DNA of 64,000 nt from Viscum album (GCA_963277665.1 OY728142.1:8012001-8076000), one strand, 5' to 3'; shown: positions 38,537 to 50,800, counted from the stretch's first letter. Program-made: numbers and translations. Notes: generated from the letters alone by a model not told the origin.

Positions 38537-38549
38537 TGGTATCAGAGTG
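38537..38549 (+). promoter_or_regulatory. Primer-binding site of element C
   Basis: TGGTATCAGAGTG follows the LTR end by about two bases and matches the initiator-Met-type primer site for 11 bases. It fixes C on the plus strand. Confidence 0.85.
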
Positions 38550-39239
38550 ACATGTCAGACCTCTATTTGAATTCTATGTTTTGAATCTAATTTATGAGTT
38601 GATATATATCTTCTCAATTTATAATGGAGTGAATTTTTTTAGGATTTTCTTCAATCACATAACATAATTCTATCTCATCCAAGATCTTAAATAACCAGAG
38701 AAAGAAAGAATGGATAATGTTGAAGAAGATAACCCAATTTCACAAAGATGAAGAAGTGGTTTCTTCTAAATAATATAATTCTATATAATATATGTATATA
38801 ATTGGAGTAAAATATCTAGTCATTTATTCTACTACTAAAAATTTGATAATTTTTATAACACATATAATGGTCAAGAGATATAAAATATGTTTTAAAAAAT
38901 TCAAACAAAAGAACCAAGGACTAGTAGTGATGATCATTTCTCAAAAAACAATGACTATTAATGTTTTAGGAAGACTATGTAATATAATATCACTTAATAA
39001 GAATAGGATGCTATGAAAAGAGAGAGATTACATTGGATCAAATCTGATGACATGTGTTAAACTCATTGAACATTGTAACATAAAAAGTGTAAAAATTAAT
39101 GAGTTTGAAGAATCATGTTTCAAAGATGGGAAGGGTTTATTTGAATCAATCCTAAAGAAATATGAATCCTTTGAAAATAAGAATGAAATTTTCAATGAAT
39201 TAACATAAAAGATATAAGATATCATTTATTGAAAGAATT
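38550..39239 (+). pseudogene. Element C interior, first part (probable gag remnant)
   Basis: This sequence follows the primer site and should encode the start of gag. ATGGATAATGTTGAAGAAG at 38710 is a plausible gag start, and a stretch rich in Glu and Lys codons occurs at 39060-39210. Stops are frequent and I recognise no motif, so the call rests mainly on position. Element D interrupts it at 39244. Confidence 0.4.
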
Positions 39240-39244
39240 ATCGA

Positions 39245-40624
39245 CATGAAATCAAATAAAAAAAGATCAAGGATCAGGATGTCGATTCAAAAGTATTAAT
39301 TCTTACTTTTCCATTATTTTAGTTTTGGAAATAAAAAACTCGGTACAAATGTTTCTTTGTAATATTTTTATCCCAACTGATTAAATTTTGTTTTTGTATT
39401 AAAAATTACTTTTTACCATACACTAACAATTTCTAATGTATTACGATTATAAATTCATAATTCTTCAAAATTATCCATCAGATTGATTATGTGTCTAATT
39501 AATTGGACTTACCATTATTCAGAAAAATAATTATAATTTTTTATTCAATATCGTACTAAAATTTTTTATGACTATCATATTAGTTCTGGTAACAATACAT
39601 CTGACTAATCCTGAAAAGTATTACCATATTAAAAACAAATAATTAAGTCCATTAGACTAACTCATGTTTAGAATATGATTACTTGAGAATTATTTCTATC
39701 ATAAAGACTAATTTTATAATTGTAATGGTGATAAAAATGATGCTGGGAATTACCTTATTCTAGAAAATTGTGAGATATCAAAATCCAACTATCTAAGGAC
39801 ATTAAAACTAATTTAAAAATATTACAGTTAAATATTAGACTATAAATAGCTCATCATTTGAAGAGTTGGGAGCTTATCACATTCAGAACTAAATATGTAT
39901 AATGTATTCTCAGTGTGAACATCTCTTTCAAAAGTTTTTTCAATACTTCAAAGAGTCATAGTTTTAAGGAAACCTTTTCAGGATTATTTCCTTTAGATTG
40001 AATAAGCCTTTCTAATCATCTTTCCAATCATTTTTATAATTGAGTGCTTCTAGGGACTAGAATATAGTGGATCTGATCTATCAGATCGAGGGCTTACAGG
40101 GCTAGAAAAATAGGCACCAATCATATTATAAATGTATTATGAGGATATGAAGATATATATTGTTCCTATAATAATATAAAGATATTTTATTATAAGGAAA
40201 TTTATAATATAAAGTAGGTATAAAAATGTGGGTACATTTATTCATGAATATGGACTACATTTACTCTTAAGGTAAAAATACTTATTTATTTTAATATATC
40301 ATTAATTCCATTATTAATTTTACTATCTATTGTATTAATTGTATTTATAAAACTATTTCTCTATGAATGTACTAGAATGTTAGTATTTGTACATATCTTT
40401 CTATACAATTTTATTTCTTCATGTAACATTTATTATAATAAAAACATACGTTGACATAATTGGATCAACTAGGATTTCTTTTCATTCACTCTGATCATTA
40501 TAGGATCTGTATGTGGGATAATTTTAATTTAATAGGTATTGTGTTTTGATTAGTTTTAATTTTTTAAACTATAATTCACCTCTATTTTATGTTTAACCAT
40601 CTAAGCTACTCTTACGATCCAACA
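39245..40624 (+). repeat. 5' LTR of element D
   Basis: About 1.38 kb. The last 90 bp (from TTGTGTTTTGATTAG through AATTCACC to CTTACGATCCAACA) recur at 46712-46801. The AATTCACC motif is typical of copia LTR ends. A block at 40040-40110, with repeated GATC-type words, looks like the R-U5 leader. The start is inferred from the flanking ATCGA. Confidence 0.65.
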
Positions 40625-40625
40625 A

Positions 40626-40636
40626 TTGGTATCATC
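40626..40636 (+). promoter_or_regulatory. Primer-binding site of element D
   Basis: TTGGTATCATC follows the LTR end CCAACA by one base and is one change from TTGGTATCAGC-like copia primer sites. At the 3' LTR stump the corresponding sequence is absent, as expected for the outer edge of the element. Confidence 0.7.
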
Positions 40637-40639
40637 AAA

Positions 40640-42109
40640 GGTTTCAACTACTTATATATTTACTAATTTATTAATTTCTTTTCATATTTCAATTTTTTTA
40701 TATCTTTTAATAATTTTTTTATTTATAAATCCTTTTAAAGTAACATGTATTTGTAGAAAAAAATTTCTATTATTTTATGATAGAAGGTTTGAATATTGGA
40801 TCTTTTTATAATTTGAATCATAATCTACCAACTATCTTTGATAGTAATAACTATTAATATTGGGGAGATATAATGATAAAATTTGTGATCAATAATGAAG
40901 TTTCCAATATCCTAATGATTATTATAAAGTACAAGATTCTTGATAAGAAATTTCTATTTATGAAAATGTTGATAAATTAGTATGTCAGTTGAAAAACAAT
41001 GTTTAAAATACTTTATTGGGTTCTATGACAATGAATATCTACATTCAAATATCATCTTGTACAATATCCAATAGTATTTTATGTAAATTGGAAGTAACAC
41101 ATTTTGGCACATCTGGAGTTATAGAAACAACATAAACCACACTTATATATAATTACCAAGAATTTTATTTTCTACCTGGTGAGACCATTTATAAAATTTC
41201 CCAAAGGTTTCTGACTATTATAAATAGTTTATAGTCTTTTGGGAAAAAATGTCTTGACGATGAAATTTTGGGTGAAATGTTTATATAAATAATTCCCAAT
41301 GAGTGGGAATAAAAATGAACTATTATGGATGATATATGAATGATTAATAATATTAATTTATATTAACTAATTTGATTTTTCATGAAGTATGAGGGATGAA
41401 TAAAAAGAGATGATGAAAATTTAAAAAAGACAAATGGTAGACTTTCTTTTAATACAACATATACTGTATGTTCTAAATTCTATCCAATAGAGAAAGTAGT
41501 GAAATTTTCAAGAAAGAAATAATATGGTGTTCAATCTGATTCTATTTCACCACTACCTTTATAAAATGGGTAAACAAATCTATCAAGAAGGATGAAAAAT
41601 ATTTCTATCAAAATATAATTTCAATAAATATAAAAAAAAGAGTCATATGGATAATGGTTATACGAAGGATTATGAGGTAACTTTTTAAGAATGTATGAAT
41701 GTTGGACATATTTGACCTAATTGTCCAATGTTGAAAATAAAAGACAAGAAGGAAATAAATGTATATAGAAATGATAATAAATATTATAAATATAAAGGAA
41801 ATATAGTTTTGAAAGCTTCTGATACATGGATTTCTAGTGGCGGATATTCATATCATAATGAATGTTTTGGACAAAGGAACATTAGGTTATTTGCAAAAGT
41901 AACTATGATAAATCAATGTCTAATGAAAAAGGTTTATACTTATAAATCCCTAAATAATATGTTTATAAATTAATTATATCTTGATGAGAAAAATTATACA
42001 TTTTTGGTTGAATTATCTTTCACAATAGAAGATAATACTTTACCAAGTTTGGATAAAGTTTATGTAAATAATCAAATTTTCCATGTAATTTTCTTTAATT
42101 ATATAGAAT
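40640..42109 (+). pseudogene. Decayed copia gag with zinc-knuckle remnant (element D)
   Basis: The gag region of element D. The clearest part is at 41692-41724, reading C-M-N-V-G-H-I-stop-P-N-C-P: a CCHC knuckle in which the second Cys is replaced, three residues are missing and an in-frame TGA interrupts. The GHI..NCP ending is typical of copia gag. Upstream codons contain many stops. An open stretch of 81 codons follows (41728-41973), rich in Lys, Asn and Tyr, without a motif I recognise. The gene is cut by block F at 42110 and resumes after 45352. Confidence 0.55.
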
Positions 42110-44118
42110 TATTATGAGTCTGCAAAAACTGACGATGTGTGATTCCAAGGCCTGGAGTTCCTAGAATGAATTTTTGATCTTTTTTTTCCTATACGTTCAG
42201 TAAACACATGAGCAAAATTTTCTAAATTTTGAACCATTTCTCGAATTAAAAACCCAAGTGCACCATTCAATCTGCAATGCCGGGATTTTCTTAAGGGAGG
42301 CTTTAGATTGACCGAAGTAGGTCCAAAGAAAAAGTTATGTTTTGAGACTTTCTAAATGAAATGAAAGGAAATATTTTTTTTATTTTATTCCATATCCTCC
42401 AATGGACAAGTAAAGAGGTGGGGCCAATGATGTGTCAATCCAATGAATGGATTGACCTTCCAACCCTAATTAACCACATTTTTAGGGAAATAGGACGCTT
42501 CCTAGTTAATGAGCCCCATTAAATTCCAATGTCGTTACTTACCCTACCCCTATCTTATATTTATGAAGCTTGGGGAGGCGTATCAGAATAAATTTTACAA
42601 ACAACGAAGTGCTGTGACGTGGAGCCCATGTGGGACAGAGACGGTTCTATCGAGCGGTGAAGGGCGACACTGAACTGAAGATTGACGTAAGAGTGATGCT
42701 GTCGGAAGCTAGTTGTGGAGGATGGCGACACTGACCCACTTCCACATATGCACACCCACCATTGTTCTTGAGGTAGGGGTTTCATTATTTTATGACTTCT
42801 AAATTATTTTCCTCTTTTCCATTCGTGAATAATACAAAGAACTTCTACCAACCAACTAACGGGTTGATCCGCGATTCATTTGTTCATGTAGGAGGTTGTT
42901 TTGGGGTAACATTGTGGGGTTTTTTATTTTGGTTTAATTAAATTGATTATTAAACCCTTAACTGCCCTTATGTTTACAAGCTAACGTAGGAGGGCGCTAG
43001 CCTAATGAAAACGGGCCAAACGCTCTGCTACTTTGCTAATGTTTCACCATTATAGAACAGTGAATGTGCGGTGATACTGACCAGCTACATTGGGGATAGC
43101 GTGTTGATGCACACTGCAAGAGGAGGCTACGACACAAAGCTGCGATGGTCATCGGAGCGGCTGACACCGGATGACCACAGAGGAGGCACGACGTGCCGTC
43201 GCATGCCACCGATGAACAAAAGAGATTGCGGCGCATCAGTCGTGGAAACCAGCAGAATGCGGCTGGCCCACAGGCTGGTCGTGGTTGGCGGTGTGGCGTG
43301 CCGTCATAGGCCACTGGAGAGGTCTTCCAGAACACTTGCCCTCCGCGAAGGAACTGATAGGACCCACTCCAGTGGGTCCTGTGTGCCCCCTAGCAACGCC
43401 AATGATGTGAAGAAAACTGAACGACCTTCTACCATTCAGGAAAAATGGTGGTCTCTCCTGTGGTGGTAGCTTTGGTGTTCCCCCTTATGGGAAACTCCTC
43501 ATGCGGCAAGGCCGCCGCCTTTATGGGCTACGTCTCTCTCAGGCCGTCACAGTCGCTGACTTTCTCCCTCCTGAGCCGTCGCCCTCTCGGGCCACCCACT
43601 CATGGGCCACACCCTATATGGGCCAAGACACCTCTTGCAGACCTAACCACTCCCTCTGTGGGCCGGGTTGGGCCTGGTCAGTCCGACCGTGTCAGACTGA
43701 ACCCAGGCCCAAATACACTTAACAGACATTATCTTGAGAACCGGACGTCTGTTTGACAAACAGTCTGTAAGAATGGGATCTATGGAGTGAGGCAGTCCTT
43801 TTGAATTACTTCATGGGAGTTTTAGAGAAACTTGGAGTTTGGCTGGGTTGGATCGCACCTGAATCCCTCCAGGCCCTCAGCACTAAAATTCCAATAACGC
43901 ACAGACCAGACTTCTAATTGACGCACATTATTTTTCATTATAACACTTATGAAACAAAAGTTCATCGGGTTACTTATTTTGGAGACTTCATTCTAGTTTA
44001 AATATGACTAATGCATTGAGGATCAGATCTCCCAAGCGTGCTATGTACAGAACCATGCCTTATGCTGAGTCTTGATGACTGGTGAATTTTGGACTCGGTG
44101 TGACTCGACAGCCCAGTT

Positions 44119-44365
44119 GGGAGCACCTCTATGTGAAATGGAAGACCCATGATGGGGAGTGTCTTTATGTGAGTGGTAGGACCACATTTTTCGATAGGAG
44201 GAGTACCTCAGTAGGCCATGGTAGGGAGTGCCTCTGTGTGCCGTGACATAACCTTGGTGGGGAGTGCCATTGTGTGATGTGGTAGACCCATGATACATTA
44301 TAGGAGGAGTACCTTAGCAGTCTAAGGTTATTGGGAGGAGCCTATGTGTGATGTGGCACACCCAA
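44119..44365. repeat. 35-37-bp repeats in block F
   Basis: Copies of GGGGAGTGCCTCTGTGTG with GTGGTAGACCCA-type tails begin at 44119, 44154, 44223, 44259 and 44333. Spacings of 35, 69, 36 and 74 bp suggest units of about 36 bp, some decayed. The multiple-of-three length keeps a minus-strand frame open. Confidence 0.65.
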
Positions 44366-44552
44366 TGAACTTGATAGAGGAGGATTTCTCCATTAGCCAA
44401 GGTGTTCGATGTTGTGACATGGGGAGTTACTTTTTACTATACCTAGAGAATCTCATGGATGGATATCCTCATTCATAGATATCCTTTGTGGGTTAGCATT
44501 ATAATCCAACTACTTTGAGTTTTGTGCCTGTTTTGAACTGAGTCTTACTAAT

Positions 44553-44728
44553 GTGGTACTTTTACCTTTGTGGTACTATCTTCATAGTGATACATGTGTG
44601 GTAATTTGTCCTTCACGGTACTATCTTCTTGGGGATACCTATGTGGTACTTTTACCTTTGTTGTACTATCTTCGTGGTGATACCTGTGTGGTACTTCTAT
44701 CTTTGTGGTGTTACCATTGTGGTATAAT
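44553..44728. repeat. 45-bp tandem repeat in block F
   Basis: Nearly four units start at 44553, 44598, 44643 and 44688, each with GTGGTACTTTTACC, then TACTATCTTC and GTGATACCT. The 45-bp length keeps frames open on both strands, giving 15-residue repeats that are unlikely to be real proteins. Confidence 0.9.
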
Positions 44729-44866
44729 TCACTCATTTATGATAAGAGTATTTCTTGATAAATTAGGCATATGTATGGTAATATATCTAAGTAGAGTTGA
44801 TGTATTTCTTTGTGGTTTTTCTTTTTTGGAACTTTAGGAGACCTACGGGGTCTTGAGGTCCCCACT

Positions 44867-44882
44867 GAGTATCGTTATACTC
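44867..44882 (+). other. Hairpin motif near the 3' end of block F
   Basis: GAGTATCGTTATACTC forms a perfect 6-bp stem with loop CGTT, in the context CACTGAGTAT...CTCACCCC, about 470 bp from the block end. It is equivalent to the GAGCA/TGCTC hairpin of element B. Confidence 0.65.
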
Positions 44883-45352
44883 ACCCCTACACGGGGTTTG
44901 TCTGTACCTTATTTTGACTTATTCAGATGACGTACAACATTGATCAAGGTTGAGGGAGATAGGACTAGACAGTGGTCATAGGTAGACCATTTGGCGGGAC
45001 GTAACGTATGGACTACTGATCGAGAGTTTTACATACCCTTCAGGTAGGATCCATGGTGGATGATCCATGAGATGATTTTGACCATTCAGTGGTTTTTTAC
45101 TTTTTAGTTGTACTTGTACTTTTCCATTTGGGCTTGTATTCTGGCCCCTTTTCTTTCAGCACTCTTTTACTACAATAGTTTGCTTCACAGTTGCTTCTTT
45201 TTGTGTTCTCGGACCGTGTGTTTGTACAGGTTGAAAGGAAATTCCTTCCCATTTTAGGTAATATGCATTTTATTGCTAGTCACCAACCCCTGGCCTATTG
45301 AAGGTGGGCCTGGTGTAGTCACGACATGGGCCCCGGGGGATGGGTCATGATA

Positions 45353-45959
45353 ATTTATATATTTTAAAAACTATTAAAAATTGAAAATTATAATGTTTGT
45401 AAAAAATGATATAATTCCAAAGAAAAACTTGCTAAGGCAGATTCATGAATTATACTTTAAACTAATGAAATATGAGACCGTTCAAAATATCTTGATAAAA
45501 CTAATTCTGAAAATAATCTATTTCAAAATATTTTTAAAAAGTTGTTTCCTAAAAAAATGGTCTTCAAACTAATTTTGAAAAACTTAATTCCAAAACTATT
45601 ACTCATTAGGATTAGAATTTTGTTGTAAAACTAAAATATGAAAATTTTAGCGTAAAAAAACTTTTATCTATGTTTACCAAACATAAGGAAAAGTTTGATA
45701 GAGTGTATAAGAAATATGTACTTTATAGTGATAAAATCATAATGGGTTTTAAGAATAAAAATCTTAATTATAGTGACAATTTCTTTTCCTAAAAGTGAAC
45801 CTTTTTTACCTAAGTACCAATGTGTTGGAAACTAGAAGATATTTTTTTCTTTAAATATAATTCAATTATTAGTTTTTCATAAGGATTATTTTTCCAAATT
45901 GGTGTCAATTTCCAAAAAATAATAAATTTAGACAAATTTGGTGACACAAAATTATATTT
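45353..45959 (+). other. Element D sequence between block F and protease
   Basis: Probably the gag-pol spacer region of D. An open stretch at 45381-45572 is rich in Ile, Lys and Phe and could once have been coiled-coil gag, but I see no motif. Confidence 0.4.
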
Positions 45960-46715
45960 TATTACAATACCAAAACCTCAATGGTTTGGGTTCCAAAAAA
46001 TTAATCCTTTTGTTTTTAGGAAAATAAATTTAGTACCAACAAAAAAAATTGGTACATGGATTGTGGTTATTCCAAAAATATAAAAGGAAACAAATATTTC
46101 TTCAAGAATATAATAAAGTTTAATGGTTGGAATGTAACTTTCATAGATCACTACTGGGGAGAATTCATTATTATAAGTAAAATTATACTTCTTAGAAAAG
46201 TTCTTATTTAAAATGTATTTTTTTAGAACTGAAACAAAACCTTATAAGCATAATTCAATTATTTTATAAAGGTTACCTTGTCTACATTAGGAATGATAAA
46301 TGTAAAGTATGTAGTTCCAAGTATGACTTTATTTATTCTTTTAATCGGCATGAGAATGTTTACATACTAGAATATAATAACTTAGGATTTAATAGATAAC
46401 ATTACATAGTGAAATTTAATATCAATATTGGTTATGAAATAGAAGTTTAGGACACTATAACCTTATAAAAAAAGATAAATTGACTAGGAAAGTACTTTTT
46501 AAGGATCTACCAATAATTAGGGTTGATACTTCAAAATTCTACATCCATTGTTAATACGGTAAGCAACATAAGTCATTTTTAAATCTATTATTGAATTTTC
46601 AACATTTCATGCTTTATAATTAGTGCACATGGACCTAGTTGGTATTACAAAAATTGGAATTATTGGTGTAAAATTCCATGTATATATATTAATTGATCAT
46701 TACAGTAGATACACT
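45960..46715 (+). pseudogene. Decayed copia pol: protease and N-terminal integrase (element D)
   Basis: Remnant of the polyprotein that processes gag and integrates the element. The protease active-site region at 46050-46120 reads WYMDCGYSKNIKGNKYFF, where the usual Asp-Ser-Gly triad has become Asp-Cys-Gly. The integrase leader at 46271-46400 reads GYLVYIRNDKCKV and RHENVYILEYN in one frame. A zinc-binding half CxYGKQHKS lies at 46549-46580. The catalytic-core start at 46623-46715 reads VHMDLVG, with the first catalytic Asp at 46632-46634, then VYILIDHYSRYTCV. Stops and frameshifts separate these parts. The frame ends in an LTR fragment with no reverse transcriptase, so everything downstream was deleted. 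Confidence 0.82.
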
Positions 46716-46801
46716 TGTGTTTTGACTAGTTTAATTTATTTAAACTATAATTCACCCCAACATATAAGTATTTCTATCTAAGATACTCTTACGATCTAAC
46801 A
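46712..46801 (+). repeat. Remnant (last 90 bp) of the 3' LTR of element D
   Basis: Matches 40534-40624, including TTTAAACTATAATTCACC and CTCTTACGAT. The join to integrase lies in TTGTGTTTTGA, a sequence present both in the LTR and at the integrase end. Confidence 0.78.
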
Positions 46802-46806
46802 ATCGA

Positions 46807-47833
46807 CACCTTGATGTGGGAGAAACATAAAATTCATTAGGATAATGTTTTTAAAATAAAAAAATAATGTGAATATAGATTGAACTCAATGAAAGATGAT
46901 AAATTTATCCTAAATACAAAGTTTATTGATCTTGATGATGAACTAAGAAGTGTTGAAAATCTTTGAGATCTGTCTTCAGAAAAATATAAAGAAAGTGATG
47001 TTACAACAAGAGTTGTATCCACACAAACATTTAAGGAGTATTATTATCCTAATAGTCCTTCATGTGGTGATAAGAATTGATTGAAATATTTTAACTACCA
47101 ATCCCTTGAAGTATCAATGAAAAAGGTTCCATACACCTCTGATGATAATATATGCACTAATTCTGGTTTTATACATAGTGTAAGTTCAAAATAAAATCCT
47201 TTACAAAAGTGGATAATTTAAGTTGATGAAATGAATAAAACTATATCTATCATGAATAAAGAAAATAATAAAATAAAATATTCCCCTAAATAATCCCAGA
47301 TGAAGAATAAAGGGAAATATAATTCATAAGTATTAAAATCCCCCCAGACTAATATTTAAAATAAATGATCATGATTTTTTTGGCTATTGTGGATTATGTG
47401 AAATTTTTGGGAATATAGAATCTTATTTTTGGTTAATTTTTACTATATCTAAAAATTTATGGAATAGTTTGTCAAGTGGAAATAATGTATAAAATAATAA
47501 GAGACTACATATGAAAGAAAATAATCATCATATTACAAAAATATCTAAAAAATTGAGGAAATTTTGTCGTACGTGGAATGGAAGCAGTCACAATGAGAAG
47601 GGATGAATTCTTAAATATTTCAAGAACGAAATAAAAAAAATGTTGAATAAAATAAAAAATATAACCTTGGGAAAGAAATAGGATCAAAGATCTATAAATA
47701 TTATTTAAATGATGTTTATAAGAGGCAAAATCCTAGATTACTATAAGTAGGCTATATATATCACAATAAATTAAAGAAAGATCAACCAAGAAAATAAAGA
47801 ACTATCCCAAGGAAAAAATAAATGAACTAAAGT
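46807..47833 (+). other. Element C interior, second part; coding remnant not identified
   Basis: Continues C after element D. The stretch 47490-47830 has long Lys/Asn-rich semi-open frames, such as KIYKYYLNDVYKRQNP near 47690, and may be old gag or another retroelement structural gene. I do not recognise it. Confidence 0.35.
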
Positions 47834-47838
47834 AGTAA
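47834..47838 (+). repeat. Target-site duplication AGTAA, left of element B
   Basis: AGTAA precedes the left LTR of B; TGTAA follows the right LTR (58023-58027). Four of five bases agree, acceptable for an old insertion. Confidence 0.7.
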
Positions 47839-50800
47839 TGTGACGCCCCATCCCTAGAAGCCTAGAGATGGTGCATTATATTAATACATTATCATGATTA
47901 TAAGGAGTAAAATCTTGAAGGACCGTGTAGTTTAGTAGTGTTGGAAAACAAGATACCTACATAGGTTCAACATTATAACTTGAAAATAAATAAAATATAT
48001 ATGTTTTATTTGGAACATCCACATTTATATGTTTATCCATACAAGTGATTCATAATAAACCTCTTCATGTCCTGAGAAAATAAAACATAATAAAGGGGTG
48101 AGCACAAATGCTCAGTAAGGGTAAGTAATACAACATAATATATCATAAACATAAGAATTAGGCATGGTGAATAACTAAAAACACATGCCTTTAAAATAAA
48201 CTTGAACACATTATGGTAGGAATATGAGCAATTTAATTATTTCCAAAACAAAACATAATCATGAGTAATCGAATAGTCAAATAACCACATGAACTCTGAA
48301 TTTATAGCTTCATAATGAGGTAAATTAATATTCTATACATTCTAAAACATACCATCAAGCCCTCAACAAAATGTCTAAAAATGATTAAGTCCTTTCCCAA
48401 AATCATATCTCAAAATGGGAAAGGCCTCAATAAATTCCGCATCTATTTGTCTCATGATACTTACTGATGCATTGAAGGGCTATGGTGGGACCCACCCATC
48501 ACCTAATTAGTCAGATGTATTCTTCATATGAAAGGGGTTAACTTAAGAAATATATACATTCATATTAAAACTAACATATGAAATGTAGATAACCTTCCCC
48601 AATCATTTAACAAAAACACTAACCATTCCATGTAATATGGTTAAGGGTATCAAGATAGAACATCCATAGTCAAACTAATCAATAAACCCTTAAACAACAT
48701 ATTTTAGATGATAACATAAGAAATAAACCTCAATTAAGTATAATATTCAACAAGGTAATATCACATAGATAAATATGCATTTAAATGAGACCATTGACAA
48801 ATTATTGATAAAATAATCCTTAAACATTCCAAAGTGTCACATACCACCTTGAAACATTCAAATCATAATACCTTAGAATATAATTTGAATAAGGAGACTC
48901 TTTATATGATATATCGATGGGCAGTATATACACCACAAGAAATAAATAAGTTGTGAACATGGAATATATCTCATAAAAGTTAACGTGTGATGAGAAAAAT
49001 CTTTTTTACTTTTCAAAGAAGAGTTATTTTGGAAAATCATTAGTATCTTCCATGAAATAAAATTAAAAGAATTTATATCCTAGAAAATAAAGTAATAGGA
49101 AAATGAAATTATAATTTAGACATAAATGTTGTCCCACTGAAGTGAAATTATGTAAAAAGAGTTCTTATGATTCTTTAGAAATAAAACATTTTAGAGAATT
49201 TAAAGTAAAGTATTAAAGATAATTTTAAGGTGGAAAGGATTGTTCATTATATTAAATTAATAAATTATCCAATATATATTTCATTATAGAATAAGTGGTT
49301 TTATAAATATAATGGTGGCTTAAAACCGATTTTTGTGAACACTTGAAAATGGGTAAGAATTAGAAAAGCTCCCTTGAATCAGGTTTGTTTATCGGGGTAA
49401 AATTTTGAATGATCATTTTAATACATGTAAATCACAATAAAATAAAGAAGTACTATTTTTTATACACATACATATAACATTCATAAAAAATATATGTCTA
49501 GTACATAAAAATAAATTATAATTTCATTCAGATGAGTACATAATAAAAGTAATCCAAATGAAAATGGAGGTTCGGGTGAAAAACCCTTATCACATTGTAA
49601 TCAATCGATTCGTATGACCAAAAATTAATAATATTAAAATAATAAATTTAATAACCTAAAAATAAAGAGATTAATGATATAAAACATCAATTGAAAGTAT
49701 ACATACACCTTACACAAGTAATATTAGTGAATATCGAATGTCTCACAAAAATAGATATGAGATGAGGAAACACTTACCATAAGTCTGATGGTGTTATTTA
49801 CTTGGTCTTAGTATAGTGGATAATCAAATTAAATTAATTAATTAATATTTAAAAGAATTTTTACATATTTAACTTATTTATTATAACATTATTTAGTTCA
49901 TTCATGACCTTTTTATGGGTTAATAGGTTCAATTTCATTATTCGGGTCTGATTGTTTCATGATTAGATAACTTATATACATGAAGAAAGAATCTTGTAAA
50001 ATGTGGATGGTTGTCCAGAATTTATGTTATGTGTTATTATTTAACATAAATAATGTTACATGTTTGAAAATTTCATTTGGTTACTTGGAGTGAAGTTGAA
50101 TTCAATGATAACTGTTTGGGTTAATTTTCAGTTTTTGAACCCAACAAACTCATTTTTATTTATAAATAAAAAAATGTGTAACAAATCATACATAACCATA
50201 TACTAGACATAATAAATTTATTATTGTATGTTTCATCCATAGGAATGGCTTCATGAGCATAATTGAAGACGGAAATTAAAATTGAAAACTTTTCTTCCTA
50301 GAATATTATAATTCAACACATCTCAAATGGTGTTTTCATTTATAGTATAAAAAAGGGGAAATGAGAGGTGGTAAATAATTATCCCATCAACTCAACAAAA
50401 TTTAATAATGTATAAGTCACTATATTTAGAATAAAATTTTAATTACATTATGTGAGGAATGAAAAAAATAAAATAAAGGAACTCGAAATAAAAGAAAAGT
50501 TGTAAAATCCCTTACGAAAATTCAGCATCCTAACAGCATCACTTAAAAGTTAATAAATTCTTTTGATGAGAGAAAAGGGGTATATAATCATTATTAAATA
50601 ATGTGGATAGTATTGGGGATATTTAATTACATACACAAACATAATAAAATTGAAAATAAAAAATAATACCATAAAAATGTTCTTGAAAAAGATAGAGATT
50701 TTGAGATGAAAATTCTGCAGCATAACGACTATGCAATATGGGTTTAGAAAACATTAATAAAGAGGGTAAATTGGTCAACCATTCATAAAAAACTTATAAT

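Larger units (their letters stand above)
42110..45352 (+). mobile_element. Block F: GC-richer LTR-like insertion (probable solo gypsy LTR)
   Basis: A 3.24-kb block with much higher GC than its surroundings, inserted between gag and protease of D. Its ends are short imperfect inverted repeats (TATTATGAGTC at left, GGGTCATGATA at right), like a decayed LTR with TGTCATGA ends. It contains the ACTGAGTAT...ATACTCACCCC motif near its 3' end, as in plant gypsy LTRs, and two tandem arrays. No primer site or coding domain is present, so it looks like a solo LTR. I found no clean target-site duplication. Open frames at 43036-43756 on both strands reflect GC content. Confidence 0.6.
39245..46801 (+). 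mobile_element. Element D: Ty1/copia retrotransposon with 3' part deleted
   Basis: A plus-strand copia element inserted in C. Left LTR 39245-40624, primer site, gag with a damaged zinc knuckle, protease and N-terminal integrase, then abruptly the last 90 bp or so of a 3' LTR (about 46712-46801). ATCGA occurs at both outer edges (39240-39244 and 46802-46806), consistent with a 5-bp duplication, although the LTR then starts CATGAAATC, requiring two transitions from TG. The rest of integrase, reverse transcriptase, RNase H and most of the 3' LTR are missing. GC-rich block F is inserted in its gag-pol region. Confidence 0.7.

Noticed and set aside
43036..43756. Four overlapping open frames on both strands in the GC-rich part of block F
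   Set aside because: Overlap on both strands, no domain, and GC-driven loss of stop codons. They are part of an LTR-like block.
44041..44837. Repetitive proteins of 62-94 residues on either strand of block F
   Set aside because: They follow 36- and 45-bp arrays whose lengths are multiples of three; open frames are a by-product.
47440..47830. Endogenous pararetrovirus coat-like remnant
   Set aside because: Only composition and a basic stretch suggest it; no zinc finger or polymerase could be tied to it, so no identity is claimed.
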